Shown one piece after another: positions 27,221 to 35,870 of a stretch of 64,000 bases of DNA (the first letter of the stretch is position 1; the number at the start of each line of letters is the position of its first letter). Source of the stretch: Legionella gresilensis (GTDB taxonomy: Bacteria; Pseudomonadota; Gammaproteobacteria; Legionellales; Legionellaceae); assembly GCF_900639865.1 (NCBI RefSeq), contig NZ_CAAAHX010000002.1:330148-394147 (forward strand). The letters are read 5' to 3'. A program made the position numbers and the translations under genes. A model generated the notes under the pieces. It was not told where the DNA came from, did no database searches, and saw only the letters and a program-made list of their open reading frames with translations.

Positions 27221-28012
27221 TTAGAAAGGAAAAGGAGGTAAATGTTCTTTGTTTTTAAGCCAAAAGGAATGATGCCATTCTTCATAAATGGAAACCGGCA
27301 TATTACTTCGTTGGTATTCTTCAAAAGATAAGTCACAAAGAAACCATTTAAGGAATTCGGCACATGTTTTAGGGCTAATTAATTGTCCCGTTTGATACAC
27401 CTTATCAAATATATTATGTAAATGAAACGAAGTTGTTTCCCTTAAAATTTTCTGGATTTTAGTATCTACTTCCCCAGGAATAACACAAGCTACGCCTACC
27501 TCTTTTTCTTCTAATTCTTTTCTTACTATGGCAGTAATTTCATCCAGGCCAGCTTTACTAGCACAATAAGTGGAGCTTTCCTTAAGCTTTAAGGTTGCAG
27601 CCCTTGAGGTAACAAAAAGAATGCGTGATTTGTTAGGCATTTGGGCAGCAAGCAGCGCTGTTAATTTCATGGGTGCTAACAAATTAACCTGAAAAACTTC
27701 ATCAATACTTTCACAGTTATATTGAGTTAGGGGACGCGGAGGGCTTTTCATGCCTGCATTTTGGACTAAAAGATGAAGAGATAATCTAGAATCACTAATG
27801 ACTTTCGCAACCTGCTCAATATCACTATTTTTAGTAAAATCTGCTTGTATAGGAATAAAATGTGGAAACAGCGCTTTTGTATCCTCCAAACTACTCTTAT
27901 CTCGCCCGGTTCCAAATACAACCCACCCCTCACTTAAAAGTCTTTTAGTCAATTCTAGGCCAATGCCATGACTTGCTCCTGTAATTAATGCTACTTTATT
28001 ACCATGATTCAT
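27221..28012 (-). CDS. short-chain dehydrogenase/reductase
   Basis: A 263-residue classical SDR. The cofactor loop TGASHGIG is at residues 12-19, NAG at about 88, a catalytic Ser in LFVTSRAA, and the active-site YCASKAG near 148. FGTGRD after the second strand suggests NADPH preference, which is an inference. The enzyme should reduce or oxidise a carbonyl/alcohol pair in the cytosol; the substrate is unknown. It is divergent from the ABM monooxygenase gene, with which it shares a 160-base promoter region. Confidence 0.85.
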   Translation of the reverse strand: MNHGNKVALITGASHGIGLELTKRLLSEGWVVFGTGRDKSSLEDTKALFPHFIPIQADFTKNSDIEQVAKVISDSRLSLHLLVQNAGMKSPPRPLTQYNCESIDEVFQVNLLAPMKLTALLAAQMPNKSRILFVTSRAATLKLKESSTYCASKAGLDEITAIVRKELEEKEVGVACVIPGEVDTKIQKILRETTSFHLHNIFDKVYQTGQLISPKTCAEFLKWFLCDLSFEEYQRSNMPVSIYEEWHHSFWLKNKEHLPPFPF

Positions 28013-28171
28013 CCTGAAACCTCTTAGAATTTAATTCAGTTTTGGCATGCAATGATAAACAAAATTACAACTAGTGAATAGGTAGGATATGAGTGTGCAC
28101 TGATACTATTAAAACCTAGATTTTTTTTACTTATCCAGTAAACTTTAAAATTTTATTTCTTAGAGCTAAAA

Positions 28172-28516
28172 ATGTTTGCTGTTATCTATCGAGCTTTTAT
28201 CAAACCTGGCTATGAGACTCAATATCAAGAAGCTTGGCGTCAGGTTGCCTCTTATTTTGTCCAATGTCGTGGTGCATTGGGTTCTTGTCTACATAAAACC
28301 CCGGAAGGCATGTGGCTTGCTTATTCTCGTTGGCCTGATAAAGTAACTCGAGATGCTTCATGGCCTGGGGAAGATGCACCATCAGAAATTTTGCCTAGTG
28401 AGATTAAAAATGCTATTGTGACAATACAAAATTGTATCGATCAAACACAAAAGTTTCCTGAAATTGCTATGGAAGTTGTTGATGATTTATTAACTACAAG
28501 TCAATTGAAAGCATAA
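28172..28516 (+). CDS. antibiotic biosynthesis monooxygenase (ABM) domain protein
   Basis: A 114-residue protein with the ABM ferredoxin-like fold: a first strand FAVIYRAFIKPGYE, a helix with AWRQVASYFVQ, and strand LGSCLHKTPEGMWLAYSRWPD. ABM proteins include cofactor-free quinol monooxygenases and haem-degrading enzymes. The His and Asn needed for haem binding cannot be confirmed, so the substrate is open. The gene starts at ATG 28172 and runs divergently from the SDR. Confidence 0.75.
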   Translation: MFAVIYRAFIKPGYETQYQEAWRQVASYFVQCRGALGSCLHKTPEGMWLAYSRWPDKVTRDASWPGEDAPSEILPSEIKNAIVTIQNCIDQTQKFPEIAMEVVDDLLTTSQLKA

Positions 28517-28563
28517 CCTCTTCATTGAAAGATGCTTTATTATGAATTAAGCGAATATCTAGG

Positions 28564-29081
28564 CTAATTTTTTGCTACTAATAAAACACCTAACATTAGC
28601 ACAGGCTCATTCCCTTCATTAATCCAATAATGATTGGTTGAGCGTTGCAATACAGCATCAAAAGGCTTAAGTCTAACTTCACCATCATCTAACAATAAGG
28701 TGACCTCTCCCTTTAATACAACAACATAATCAATTGTATTAGTAGTATGCATCATAGGATGACGCTTAGTATTAACTCGGCAATGAGACCCCTGAACGGC
28801 AGCAAAAGCTTCCTCTGCTTGCTTTTCAGCCTTTTCTTGCGAGCAATTTTTATCTATCGGTGGAATTTCAAAAAAACGGAAAATTGTTCCATTTTCGGAA
28901 GGTCAAGGGTTGTAGGTTGATTTAATAAACTATTTTTAGCTTGACTTAATGGCGGCATTTCTTCTGTTGCCCAGAAATCATATATCCCTAAGGGACTTTT
29001 TGATACGTTGTGATCTTTTTCTATAAAGGAAGTACCATCCAGTTTTCTGCCGGTAACAACGCAACGAAAAGATGTTTTCAA
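28564..29081 (-). pseudogene. cupin-domain protein with a single-base frameshift
   Basis: Two frames together form one cupin protein of about 172 residues. The first, from a TTG at 29081, reads SFRCVVTGRKLDGTSFIEKD through FWATEEMPP to TLDLP. The second continues, shifted by one base near 28893, with ENGTIFRFFEIPP, then RHPMMHTTNTIDYVVVLKGE and the cupin strand LLDDGEVRLKPFDAVLQRST. Everything needed is present except one missing base, so the lesion is recent or a sequencing error. Homologues with this layout are sugar-cupin proteins of unknown function. The preceding region suggests an accessory cluster in decay. Confidence 0.7.
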
Positions 29082-29223
29082 CAGAAGGCCTTTGAAGAAG
29101 TAAAATATGATTTAATTTTAGATTCTAATCTAATAGACAACACAACATCTTATAAAAATTATAGCAAAACTAGCCTAGTATCCTTCTACTATACCTCTTA
29201 AATTAGAAAAAACTATATTTATT

Positions 29224-29811
29224 TTAATAACTTAATAAATCTATAATCATATTAATCATATCTGATTTCTTTTTACAATTTAATTTATCTTTAAGCATAC
29301 TTAAGTAATATTCAATCGTTCTTGGTGATAAGTTGAGAATAGGGCCAATCTCACGTGCTGATTTGCCTCTAAGTATATAAAATAAGCATTCAGCTTCCCG
29401 TTGCTTTATATGCTGCTTAAATTTTTTAGTAAATAGGGATCTTATTTTTTCAATTGTATAAGGATAATGGCCACTTTTATCATCTAAAAAAATTAAACTA
29501 GTATTATTCTGAGATATTCGATTGTCAGATAGTAAACCTGTTGTAATTAACGTTTGGACTGATTGAGCCAGTCCATCTAGTGGTAAAGAACAGCCAAAAA
29601 TACCTATAATTTTTTCATTGTCATTAAAAAGCGGGTATTTGATAGCTAAGTCATAAAACTCAAAATTATCTAATCTTAAAAAATGTTCATTTTTAATTAT
29701 GATAGATTTATTAGCAAGAACATCATTGTTATGTTGAATAGAGAATTCAGCAGATTCCTTCTTGGAAACGGCACGGGCTGTTTTACCAATAGCATCTTTA
29801 TTTAGGTGAGT
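29224..29811 (-). pseudogene. 5'-truncated PAS-LuxR family transcription regulator
   Basis: An open minus-strand frame of 195 codons with no usable start, bounded upstream by a TAA at 29814-29812. The first part (GKTARAVSKKES, then IKYPLFNDNEKIIGIFGCSLP) matches the end of a PAS-like sensor domain. The C-terminal part is a clear LuxR helix-turn-helix: REAECLFYILRGKSAREIG, then LNLSPRTIEYYLSMLKDKL, ending in DMINMIIDLLSY. PAS-LuxR regulators of this size are common in Legionella. The first 40-60 residues are missing, so the gene is broken or would need an unusual start. Confidence 0.7.
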
Positions 29812-29830
29812 TTAGTAATTTTTACTAAAC
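29810..29830. repeat. 9-bp inverted repeat at the truncation point
   Basis: GTTTAGTAA (29810-29818) and TTACTAAAC (29822-29830) are perfect complements with a three-base loop. The repeat coincides with the point where the LuxR-type reading frame is cut off and may be the scar of the event, or a small terminator. Confidence 0.4.
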
Positions 29831-29892
29831 CTAAGCCCGCTTACTAGCTGTATACTTAAAATACAGGAAATAAGTAAACAGTTTTAATTAAT

Positions 29893-30270
29893 ATGAAAGA
29901 TATTCAACTAGTGACTTATCAAGAGCACCTAAAAGATCAGGTTATAAAGCTTATTAGTAACATACAGCAGCAAGAATTTAATATTCCTTTATCTATTCAA
30001 GATCAGCCAGATTTATTAGATATTTTTAATTACTATCAAGTCGGTAAGGGTAATTTTTGGTGCGTAATAATAGACAATTAAGTTATAGGGGCGATTGGCT
30101 TAATAGATATAGGAAATGGGCAGGGTGTATTGCGTAAGATGTTTGTAGCTAAAAACTATAGAGGGAAAGAACGAGGGATAGCTCAATTATTATTAAATAA
30201 AGTTTTAATCTGGTGTGCAGATAAGCAAATTGATGAAGTATATTTGGGTACTGTTTCAGTATGGCAGTAG
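29893..30270 (+). pseudogene. GNAT acetyltransferase gene with in-frame stop
   Basis: The frame starts at ATG 29893 and hits TAA at 30079-30081. It continues in the same frame with VIGAIGLIDIGNGQGVLRKMFVA, the acetyl-CoA loop region KNYRGKERGIAQLLL, and IDEVYLGTVS, to a TAG at 30268. Past that stop, a shifted frame reads TKFY, like the usual A-x-x-FYxKxGF end of this family. One nonsense codon and a later frameshift make it non-functional as a full enzyme. Its 3' end runs into the leader of the cupin gene. Confidence 0.7.
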
Positions 30271-30306
30271 ATACTAAATTTTATGTGTACCGCGGAGGAA
30301 AAAATT

Positions 30307-30669
30307 ATGCAAGCAATCAATCTTAAAGAGAAATTTGAATTATTTACTGATTATTGGTCACCCAAAATTGTAGGTGAAATCAATGACGCTCATTTAAAGT
30401 TAGCAAAATTTAAAGGAGAATTTGTTTGGCATGTGCATGAAAATGAAGATGAATTATTCTTAGTGATAGAAGGCCAATTATTAATTCAGCTTAGAGATAG
30501 GGATATTTATTTGAATAAAGGTGAATTTGTTATTATTCCTAAAGGTACTGAACACAGACCTGTTGCTAAAGAAGAGGTCCATGTCGTGTTACTTGAGCCC
30601 AAAACAACAATTAATACGGGTAATATTCAAGATGAAAAATTAACTAAAAAAGCATTAGAGCAAATCTGA
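30307..30669 (+). CDS. small cupin-domain protein
   Basis: A 120-residue single-domain cupin. Motif 1 is FVWHVHENEDELFLVIEG with the metal-binding His-x-His and Glu, and motif 2 is GEFVIIPKGTEHRPV. The metal site looks complete. GGAGG lies upstream and supports the ATG at 30307 instead of an upstream ATG eight codons earlier. It is convergent with a second cupin gene. The function is unspecified, as for most small cupins. Confidence 0.75.
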   Translation: MQAINLKEKFELFTDYWSPKIVGEINDAHLKLAKFKGEFVWHVHENEDELFLVIEGQLLIQLRDRDIYLNKGEFVIIPKGTEHRPVAKEEVHVVLLEPKTTINTGNIQDEKLTKKALEQI

Positions 30670-30672
30670 TAA

Positions 30673-31065
30673 TTAGTATGTCTTTAAAGTAGTTTCCCAA
30701 GCACCTTTAGAAACACACTTAACTTCATCACTGCCTGGCCAGGGTGGCATAGTAATACAAATAAAAATAAGAGCATCTTCATCACTGCGATATTGAAAAT
30801 CTGTACCTAAAGGAATATCAATACTAATTCCAGCTGATAAGGAGGTAATCGTTTCTTGATCATCTTCTTTACGCCAAATAGCACCTTTTCCTGAAATAAT
30901 ATGCCAAATTTCAGAAACTGTTTTATGGCGAACCGCTTTCGAGATGGTTCCTGCCCGTAAAGTACAATGTGCCATGCCGCCTAGATGATTATTCATAAGT
31001 AACCGTACTTCTGCGCCGGCCGGTGAAATGTGTTGATAGTCTTGTGGTATATCTTGTGTTTTCAT
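30673..31065 (-). CDS. cupin-domain protein
   Basis: A 130-residue cupin. Motif 1 (KAVRHKTVSEIWHIISGKG) and motif 2 (ISIDIPLGTDFQYRS) are seen. The ending with MPPWPGSDEVKCV is typical of cupins that accompany sugar or aromatic metabolism genes, but this is only an impression. The upstream gene on the same strand, a GNAT, ends eight bases before the start, so the two form an operon. The cupin gene is convergent with the smaller cupin, with three bases between their stops. Confidence 0.75.
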   Translation of the reverse strand: MKTQDIPQDYQHISPAGAEVRLLMNNHLGGMAHCTLRAGTISKAVRHKTVSEIWHIISGKGAIWRKEDDQETITSLSAGISIDIPLGTDFQYRSDEDALIFICITMPPWPGSDEVKCVSKGAWETTLKTY

Positions 31066-31073
31066 TTATAACC

Positions 31074-31826
31074 TCAATGATGTTTTTTTTCATAATACAA
31101 ATTTGTAAAAAGGGGTTGAAAACCTATTCGTTTATATACATTTAGGCCTGATGTTGCCGCCTCTAAGAAGCATGTTTTTATCCCCAGACGAGATGCTTGG
31201 TACAAAGCTGCATGAATAAGTTCAGTCGCATAACCCTTTTTTTGATAAGCTGGCATCGTTGCGATATCATCTAGTCGAGCACTATTGTCATAAATAGATA
31301 AAGTAAGTGAACAGACGGGCGTCTTTTTAATAAAACCTGTGAAATGATAAATATTGTTCTTTGTTTGGGTAGCAATCCGATGCTGGTTAGTATAAACATC
31401 CATAATGTTAGGCGTAGATTCAAATCCATGCAGTATGGGAATACTCCAGACTTCTAGCTCATGTTTCATTTCTCTAACTTCTAGTAATGATGGTACAAAA
31501 TTAGACGGTTTTAAAACGCTCTGCATCGCTACACCTTTGTCTACAAGCAACAATTTTTGCGCATCTATTAGAGATAGAATATCTTTGTTGCATAAATAAT
31601 CAGGCAAAATTAATGACCAGGGCAAATTTTTTTGAGAATAAAAGGATATACAGTTTAAAAGATCTTTTTTAAAACAAGCATTAACTGGGTTTACAATAGC
31701 TGGGTTTAAGTTAGGTGCTTTCACACCCGTGGCAAAAGCGTCTAAACAACTTAAATGCATTTTCTCAAAACTAAGTAGCGCAAAAAAATGATGTTCAAGT
31801 TTATGAAAGGTAGTAAAGTTATTCAT
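31074..31826 (-). CDS. GNAT-family acetyltransferase
   Basis: A 250-residue protein whose C-terminal third is a GNAT fold. LDDIATMPAYQKKGYATELIHAAL carries the acetyl-CoA loop (QKKGYA), followed by CFLEAATSGLNVYKRIGFQ. The N-terminal part may bind substrate and has no recognised family. ATG 31826 is preferred to a TTG four codons upstream. Eight bases separate its stop from the start of the downstream cupin, so they are co-transcribed. Confidence 0.7.
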   Translation of the reverse strand: MNNFTTFHKLEHHFFALLSFEKMHLSCLDAFATGVKAPNLNPAIVNPVNACFKKDLLNCISFYSQKNLPWSLILPDYLCNKDILSLIDAQKLLLVDKGVAMQSVLKPSNFVPSLLEVREMKHELEVWSIPILHGFESTPNIMDVYTNQHRIATQTKNNIYHFTGFIKKTPVCSLTLSIYDNSARLDDIATMPAYQKKGYATELIHAALYQASRLGIKTCFLEAATSGLNVYKRIGFQPLFTNLYYEKKHH

Positions 31827-32076
31827 TTTTACAGCCAAAAAGCCTTAATTTGCATGATACTACATGAGGTGTAAGGCGTATCATAATACAATGGTAGCCT
31901 TTGTTTATAAAGTATAACCTTCTCTATATTATCTAAATTAAGCTTATAGCATGTAGCCTTATATACAAAATTTGATTAGGCTAGGTTACATCAAAAATTA
32001 CTTTAAACAAATATCTAGATGTCCAATTCTAATATTTAGAGCGGTATTCAGATCAGTATATATGTAAGGAATGACT

Positions 32077-33138
32077 ATGAGAAAAATATTAACGATATTA
32101 ATTCTTATGCCTCTCGTCGTTTTTTCTTATACTAATGAACAAGAGATGGTGACAAAATCACTTAAAAATCTGGTTATAAATACGATAAAGTCATGTAATG
32201 AATTCGCAAACACTAACCCATCAAATTTAAGTAAATCAGTTGAAGTTTCTTTAGAAGAACTCAATAAGCAATTTCTAATTAACCATCATAAAGCTGCACA
32301 AGCCTGTAGCAAAAAAATCACACAAGTTATCGTTAACTTATCTGGCAAACTTTCTTTATGGGTTAAACAGGGTAATCAATTTGTTCTAAAAAAAGAAGTC
32401 ACCATTCCTTCGCCGCAAGGGTTTTATAGTAGGGTAAAGCAAATTTCCCATATCCCTTTGCTTATTTTAGAGCACGTCAAACAATTGAATGAAGGTCTAA
32501 TTGAAATAAAAGAATTTAAAAAAGCAATGAAAGACATAAATAATAAGTTGTCTGTTATTTTAGAAAATTTAACAAATATTTTTAATCCTGAAACTATAGA
32601 AACTCAGAGAAAAATTTTAACTGAAACAAGAAATTTTGTTTTGGTGGTTATCGATGATAATAATATTCATCAAATATCACAAAAAACTGAAAACTATTTT
32701 AGTAAAATAAAATATTTATTAGATAAAAATATTCATTTTGGTGGAGAGGCCATTATAAAAGAGCTAGATCATCAAATAGATAAATGGAGTTTAAAAAACA
32801 ATCTTCAGCTACTGCATACACGTGTTCTTGTTGTAGGACCACAAGGTCCTAGAGATGGTGAACCCATGATTCAATACTTTGAAAGTTTGTTTAATAAATA
32901 TTTATCAAATTCAACTGCTAAGGTTTTAAATGCTAAAAGAGTTTATTATGTTGAGACCTTACCTAAGTTAATGAACAAAATAAACATTGAAGAAGATTTA
33001 ATTAAAGACTTTTTACTAGGTGAAGAATTTAATAAATTAATGGGAAATCAAGTTTTATCCAATTCTAACGCTTTATTTAAAAACATACTTGGGAAGCCTG
33101 CCCATAAAAGTATAGAGCAGATAGCTAATTCTATTTGA
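32077..33138 (+). CDS. secreted protein of unknown function
   Basis: A 353-residue protein with a signal peptide (MRKILTILILMPLVVFSYT), so it is exported to the periplasm or beyond. The rest is mostly helical and Lys/Asn/Glu-rich, with a helix pair around FKKAMKDINNKL and LTNIFNP. A distinct short patch VVGPQGPRDGEPMIQYFE lies near residue 255. TAAGGA at 32065-32070 sits six bases before the ATG at 32077 and directly abuts an upstream in-frame ATG, which decides the start. No family is recognised. Confidence 0.6.
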   Translation: MRKILTILILMPLVVFSYTNEQEMVTKSLKNLVINTIKSCNEFANTNPSNLSKSVEVSLEELNKQFLINHHKAAQACSKKITQVIVNLSGKLSLWVKQGNQFVLKKEVTIPSPQGFYSRVKQISHIPLLILEHVKQLNEGLIEIKEFKKAMKDINNKLSVILENLTNIFNPETIETQRKILTETRNFVLVVIDDNNIHQISQKTENYFSKIKYLLDKNIHFGGEAIIKELDHQIDKWSLKNNLQLLHTRVLVVGPQGPRDGEPMIQYFESLFNKYLSNSTAKVLNAKRVYYVETLPKLMNKINIEEDLIKDFLLGEEFNKLMGNQVLSNSNALFKNILGKPAHKSIEQIANSI

Positions 33139-33140
33139 CA

Positions 33141-33310
33141 TCAAAATTTTCTGCAGGCTTATTATTATGTCAGGATATTGCAAGAAAAAATCATGAAATA
33201 AAAGAAATAAAGGTATCTATGCCGCAAGATGTCTTAAAACAATTTCAGGTAAATTGATTTTCAATCCGGAAGCCTCGGCTTGGAGTAGTAAAGCACTGGA
33301 AGCACATTAA
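33141..33310 (+). pseudogene. probable gene remnant in two frames
   Basis: Coding-like sequence follows directly on the secreted-protein gene: KFSAGLLLCQDIARKNHEIK then VSMPQDVLKQFQ. After a one-base shift it reads GKLIFNPEASAWSSKALEAH to a TAA at 33308-33310. Family unknown. The evidence is only the continuity of a protein-like sequence across a frameshift, so confidence is low. The rest of the 266-base gap shows nothing. Confidence 0.3.
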
Positions 33311-33404
33311 ATTAAATCAAAGCTATCGCTAATCTTGTAAACGAGCGATAGCTAAATTTCATTAAAGGTGAAAAATTTTATCTTTTGATAGGACTAATAC
33401 AGAG

Positions 33405-34034
33405 TTGAATCAATTTACTGAAAAAATAAAACGAGGTTATGACAAGATTGCTAATATTTGGTATGAAAAGAGGGATTGGTATATTGAGAAAAAAGCCATA
33501 ACTGACATTATAGCTATGCTTAAACGAGGCGTTAAAATTTTAGATGTAGGATGTGGTTCTGGCAAACCAATTGCAAAGTATCTTAAAGATAAAGGGTTTG
33601 ATGTTTATGGTATTGATATCTCACCTAAACAACTTGAATATGCTAAGCAAATTATTGCTAAAGATAAGCTTTTTAATACTGATATTTTAAATTTCTCAAC
33701 GAGTATTAAGTTTGAAGCCATCATTTGTTGGTTTACCTTATTTCATATTCATATAAGTCTTCATGAAGAGGTGTTAAGAAAATTACATCGTTTGCTTAAA
33801 CCGCAAGGGTTATTATTAATTACTTTTGCTGACACAAGCTTTCAACCAGAGACCCCTTTTAATCGGATTGATGATTATACAATTGAGTCAGAAATGTTTG
33901 GTGAATATTTTTATCATAGTGGTCTACCTGCCGAAATCAATAGCCAACTTGTAGAAAACAATGGGTTTAGCATTCTGTCTGATAAAATAGATCAGCCTGG
34001 AAATCAGGTGATTTTAGCTAAAAGATTAACTTGA
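33405..34034 (+). CDS. class I SAM-dependent methyltransferase
   Basis: A 209-residue protein with the Rossmann SAM fold. The glycine loop ILDVGCGSGKPIAKYL is near residue 45, the acidic end of strand 2 is VYGIDISP, and strand 4 is FEAIICWFTLFHI. The layout is close to ubiquinone/menaquinone-type small methyltransferases; the substrate is unknown. The start is a TTG at 33405 with a weak ribosome site, which is less certain than the rest. It is followed at 50 bases by another methyltransferase gene on the same strand. Confidence 0.75.
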   Translation: MNQFTEKIKRGYDKIANIWYEKRDWYIEKKAITDIIAMLKRGVKILDVGCGSGKPIAKYLKDKGFDVYGIDISPKQLEYAKQIIAKDKLFNTDILNFSTSIKFEAIICWFTLFHIHISLHEEVLRKLHRLLKPQGLLLITFADTSFQPETPFNRIDDYTIESEMFGEYFYHSGLPAEINSQLVENNGFSILSDKIDQPGNQVILAKRLT

Positions 34035-34083
34035 TATAAATACAAAGATCCCTTCTGAAATTAAGCATAAACAGGCGCATGAA

Positions 34084-34833
34084 GTGTTTGATAGAATTAT
34101 TTCTTATAAACAGAATTTGATTAAGCAGTTTGGCAAAACTCATAATACAACTTTTTTAGATTATGGTTGTGGAAAAGGGGATTTTGTTAAGTTATTGCTT
34201 GCTAAGGGTAATGAGCGGCCAAAAACAATTTTTGCTGTTGATTCTAGTAAGGCAATGATTCAGGGAATTAAGAAAACATTTGCAAAAGAAATAGAACTAG
34301 GTCTTTTAGTACCAAAACAATATTCAAAGCTAACTTCGCTAAAACCTAATAAATTCGATAAAATCATCTGTAATAACGTGCTTGAATGCATTGATAAGAA
34401 ACTCGATTTCATTAATGAGTTTAAAAACTTACTAAATAAAAATGGCGTGTGTATCCTTTCTCATTATGATTTTGACTCAGCTATTTATAATAGCCAGTAT
34501 AAAGATTTAACACGTAATCTTATTCATACTTATGCTGACACACAACAAAGCTGGCAAGCATACTGCGATGGGCAAATGGGTAGAAAGCTGCCAGGTTTAA
34601 TCGCTGCTAGTTTTTTTAGTAAGACAAGTAAATGTGAAACATGGCGTATTGTTGAGTATGATTTTCAACCAGGAAATTATGGTTTTTTAATGGCGCAATT
34701 AATTATTGACATGAATAAGTCGAGTTCTGATAAAGAGTTATTACAAAATTGGTTAAAGGATTTAGAGTTAAAGAGTAGGAATAAAAGCTATTATTTTGCG
34801 ATTGATCTAAATATAGCCAAACTTGTTTTGTAA
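34084..34833 (+). CDS. class I SAM-dependent methyltransferase, start uncertain
   Basis: A 249-residue SAM enzyme. Glycine loop TFLDYGCGKGDFVKLL, FAVDSSKAMIQ for strand 2 and FDKIICNNVLECI for strand 4 are intact. The frame is open about 18 codons further upstream, with SEIKHKQAHEVFDRI, but has no standard start there; GTG 34084 is the first usable codon. The N terminus may therefore have been lost. It lies downstream of another methyltransferase gene. The substrate is unknown. Confidence 0.65.
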   Translation: MFDRIISYKQNLIKQFGKTHNTTFLDYGCGKGDFVKLLLAKGNERPKTIFAVDSSKAMIQGIKKTFAKEIELGLLVPKQYSKLTSLKPNKFDKIICNNVLECIDKKLDFINEFKNLLNKNGVCILSHYDFDSAIYNSQYKDLTRNLIHTYADTQQSWQAYCDGQMGRKLPGLIAASFFSKTSKCETWRIVEYDFQPGNYGFLMAQLIIDMNKSSSDKELLQNWLKDLELKSRNKSYYFAIDLNIAKLVL

Positions 34834-34887
34834 GTACGTAGTTTTGTCAGGCGCTCACTTTCCTTAATTTGTATTAACTCAACTGTT

Positions 34888-34914
34888 ATGCCCGCGCAGG
34901 CGAGCATCTACGCA
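34888..34914. repeat. GC-rich intergenic repeat fragment
   Basis: The sequence ATGCCCGCGCAGGCGAGCAT with trailing CTACGCA lies between convergent methyltransferase genes. It resembles half of a GTCATTCCCGCGCAGGCGGGAAT-type repeat, with changed flanks. It is much richer in G and C than the region around it. Confidence 0.35.
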
Positions 34915-35021
34915 ATATATGGCACTGTATAAACTATTTTAAAATTTGTTTTTACTATCTAAGATGAAAACTCACCTGCGAATATGATTTAATAATTTAG
35001 ATTTGGGCGTATTAACTGATA

Positions 35022-35798
35022 CTATATTTTCTGTGCAATGGTCATGATACGCTCTGATTTATTTTCAATAAAAGGTGAGCCATCAACGTCACATTGATTT
35101 AAGATGTTAAAGCCACATTGCTGCAATAGGTCTTGTAATTGTTTAGCTGTATAAATCTGCAATGTTTGGGAGGTTTTAGACATTTTAGGCTGGCTAGAAC
35201 CATATTGCTCAATTGCGGTAGTAAATGACGCAAGGACGCCATCTTCATCAACAGTACTATATTGTATTTCGCGTACTTTTTTTTCTTTATCAGCTTTAAG
35301 CCAATCAATGGTAAGCTTCATAATATTATTATCAGTTAAAAGGTAGCGTAAATTAAAAATATCAAACAGATATAAGCCATTAGGTTTTAGGTTGTTATAA
35401 ATATTTTGTATAGCAATTTGAAAATCATCTTTTGTTAAATGACCTATAGCGTTAAAAATAGTAATCACAGCATCAAATTGACCAACCTTTATAGAGCGCA
35501 TATCTCCTTTAATAAATTGAATATTGACATTTTCCTGTTTAGATTTGTTTTGCGCTATTTTCAACATATTTGCGTTAATATCCGTACCGACTATTTGAAA
35601 GCCTCGTCTTGCTAACCAAAAGACTTGCGAGCCCGTGCCACATGTTAAATCAAGGACGGTTTTTACCTGATGCTGTTTAAGAATATCTTCAATAGTTTGG
35701 TTAATTATCTTAGAGTTTTCTTCATTAAAGGCATCGTAATTGGTAGCTTCGGTATTGTAGTGCGAAGGTTTTGCGCTAGTATGTGATTTATATTTCAT
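35022..35798 (-). CDS. class I SAM-dependent methyltransferase
   Basis: A 258-residue SAM enzyme. VLDLTCGTGSQVFWLARRG is the glycine loop, IVGTDINANMLKIAQ is strand 2, QFIKGDMRSI gives the adenine contact and FDAVITIFNAIGHL is strand 4. The second half (EQYGSSQPKMSKTSQTLQIY, then LLQQCGF) is like small-molecule or tRNA-modifying members of the family. It is convergent with the preceding methyltransferase. The substrate cannot be inferred. Confidence 0.8.
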   Translation of the reverse strand: MKYKSHTSAKPSHYNTEATNYDAFNEENSKIINQTIEDILKQHQVKTVLDLTCGTGSQVFWLARRGFQIVGTDINANMLKIAQNKSKQENVNIQFIKGDMRSIKVGQFDAVITIFNAIGHLTKDDFQIAIQNIYNNLKPNGLYLFDIFNLRYLLTDNNIMKLTIDWLKADKEKKVREIQYSTVDEDGVLASFTTAIEQYGSSQPKMSKTSQTLQIYTAKQLQDLLQQCGFNILNQCDVDGSPFIENKSERIMTIAQKI

Positions 35799-35870
35799 TT
35801 AAGTAAAGATCAAAGCTTTTTAAATTTTAATTAAAGATATTGCTACAACTAGACATAACTTTCAACAATT

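Noticed and set aside
29010..29201. 63-codon plus-strand frame
   Set aside because: Overlaps the cupin pseudogene and has no family resemblance.
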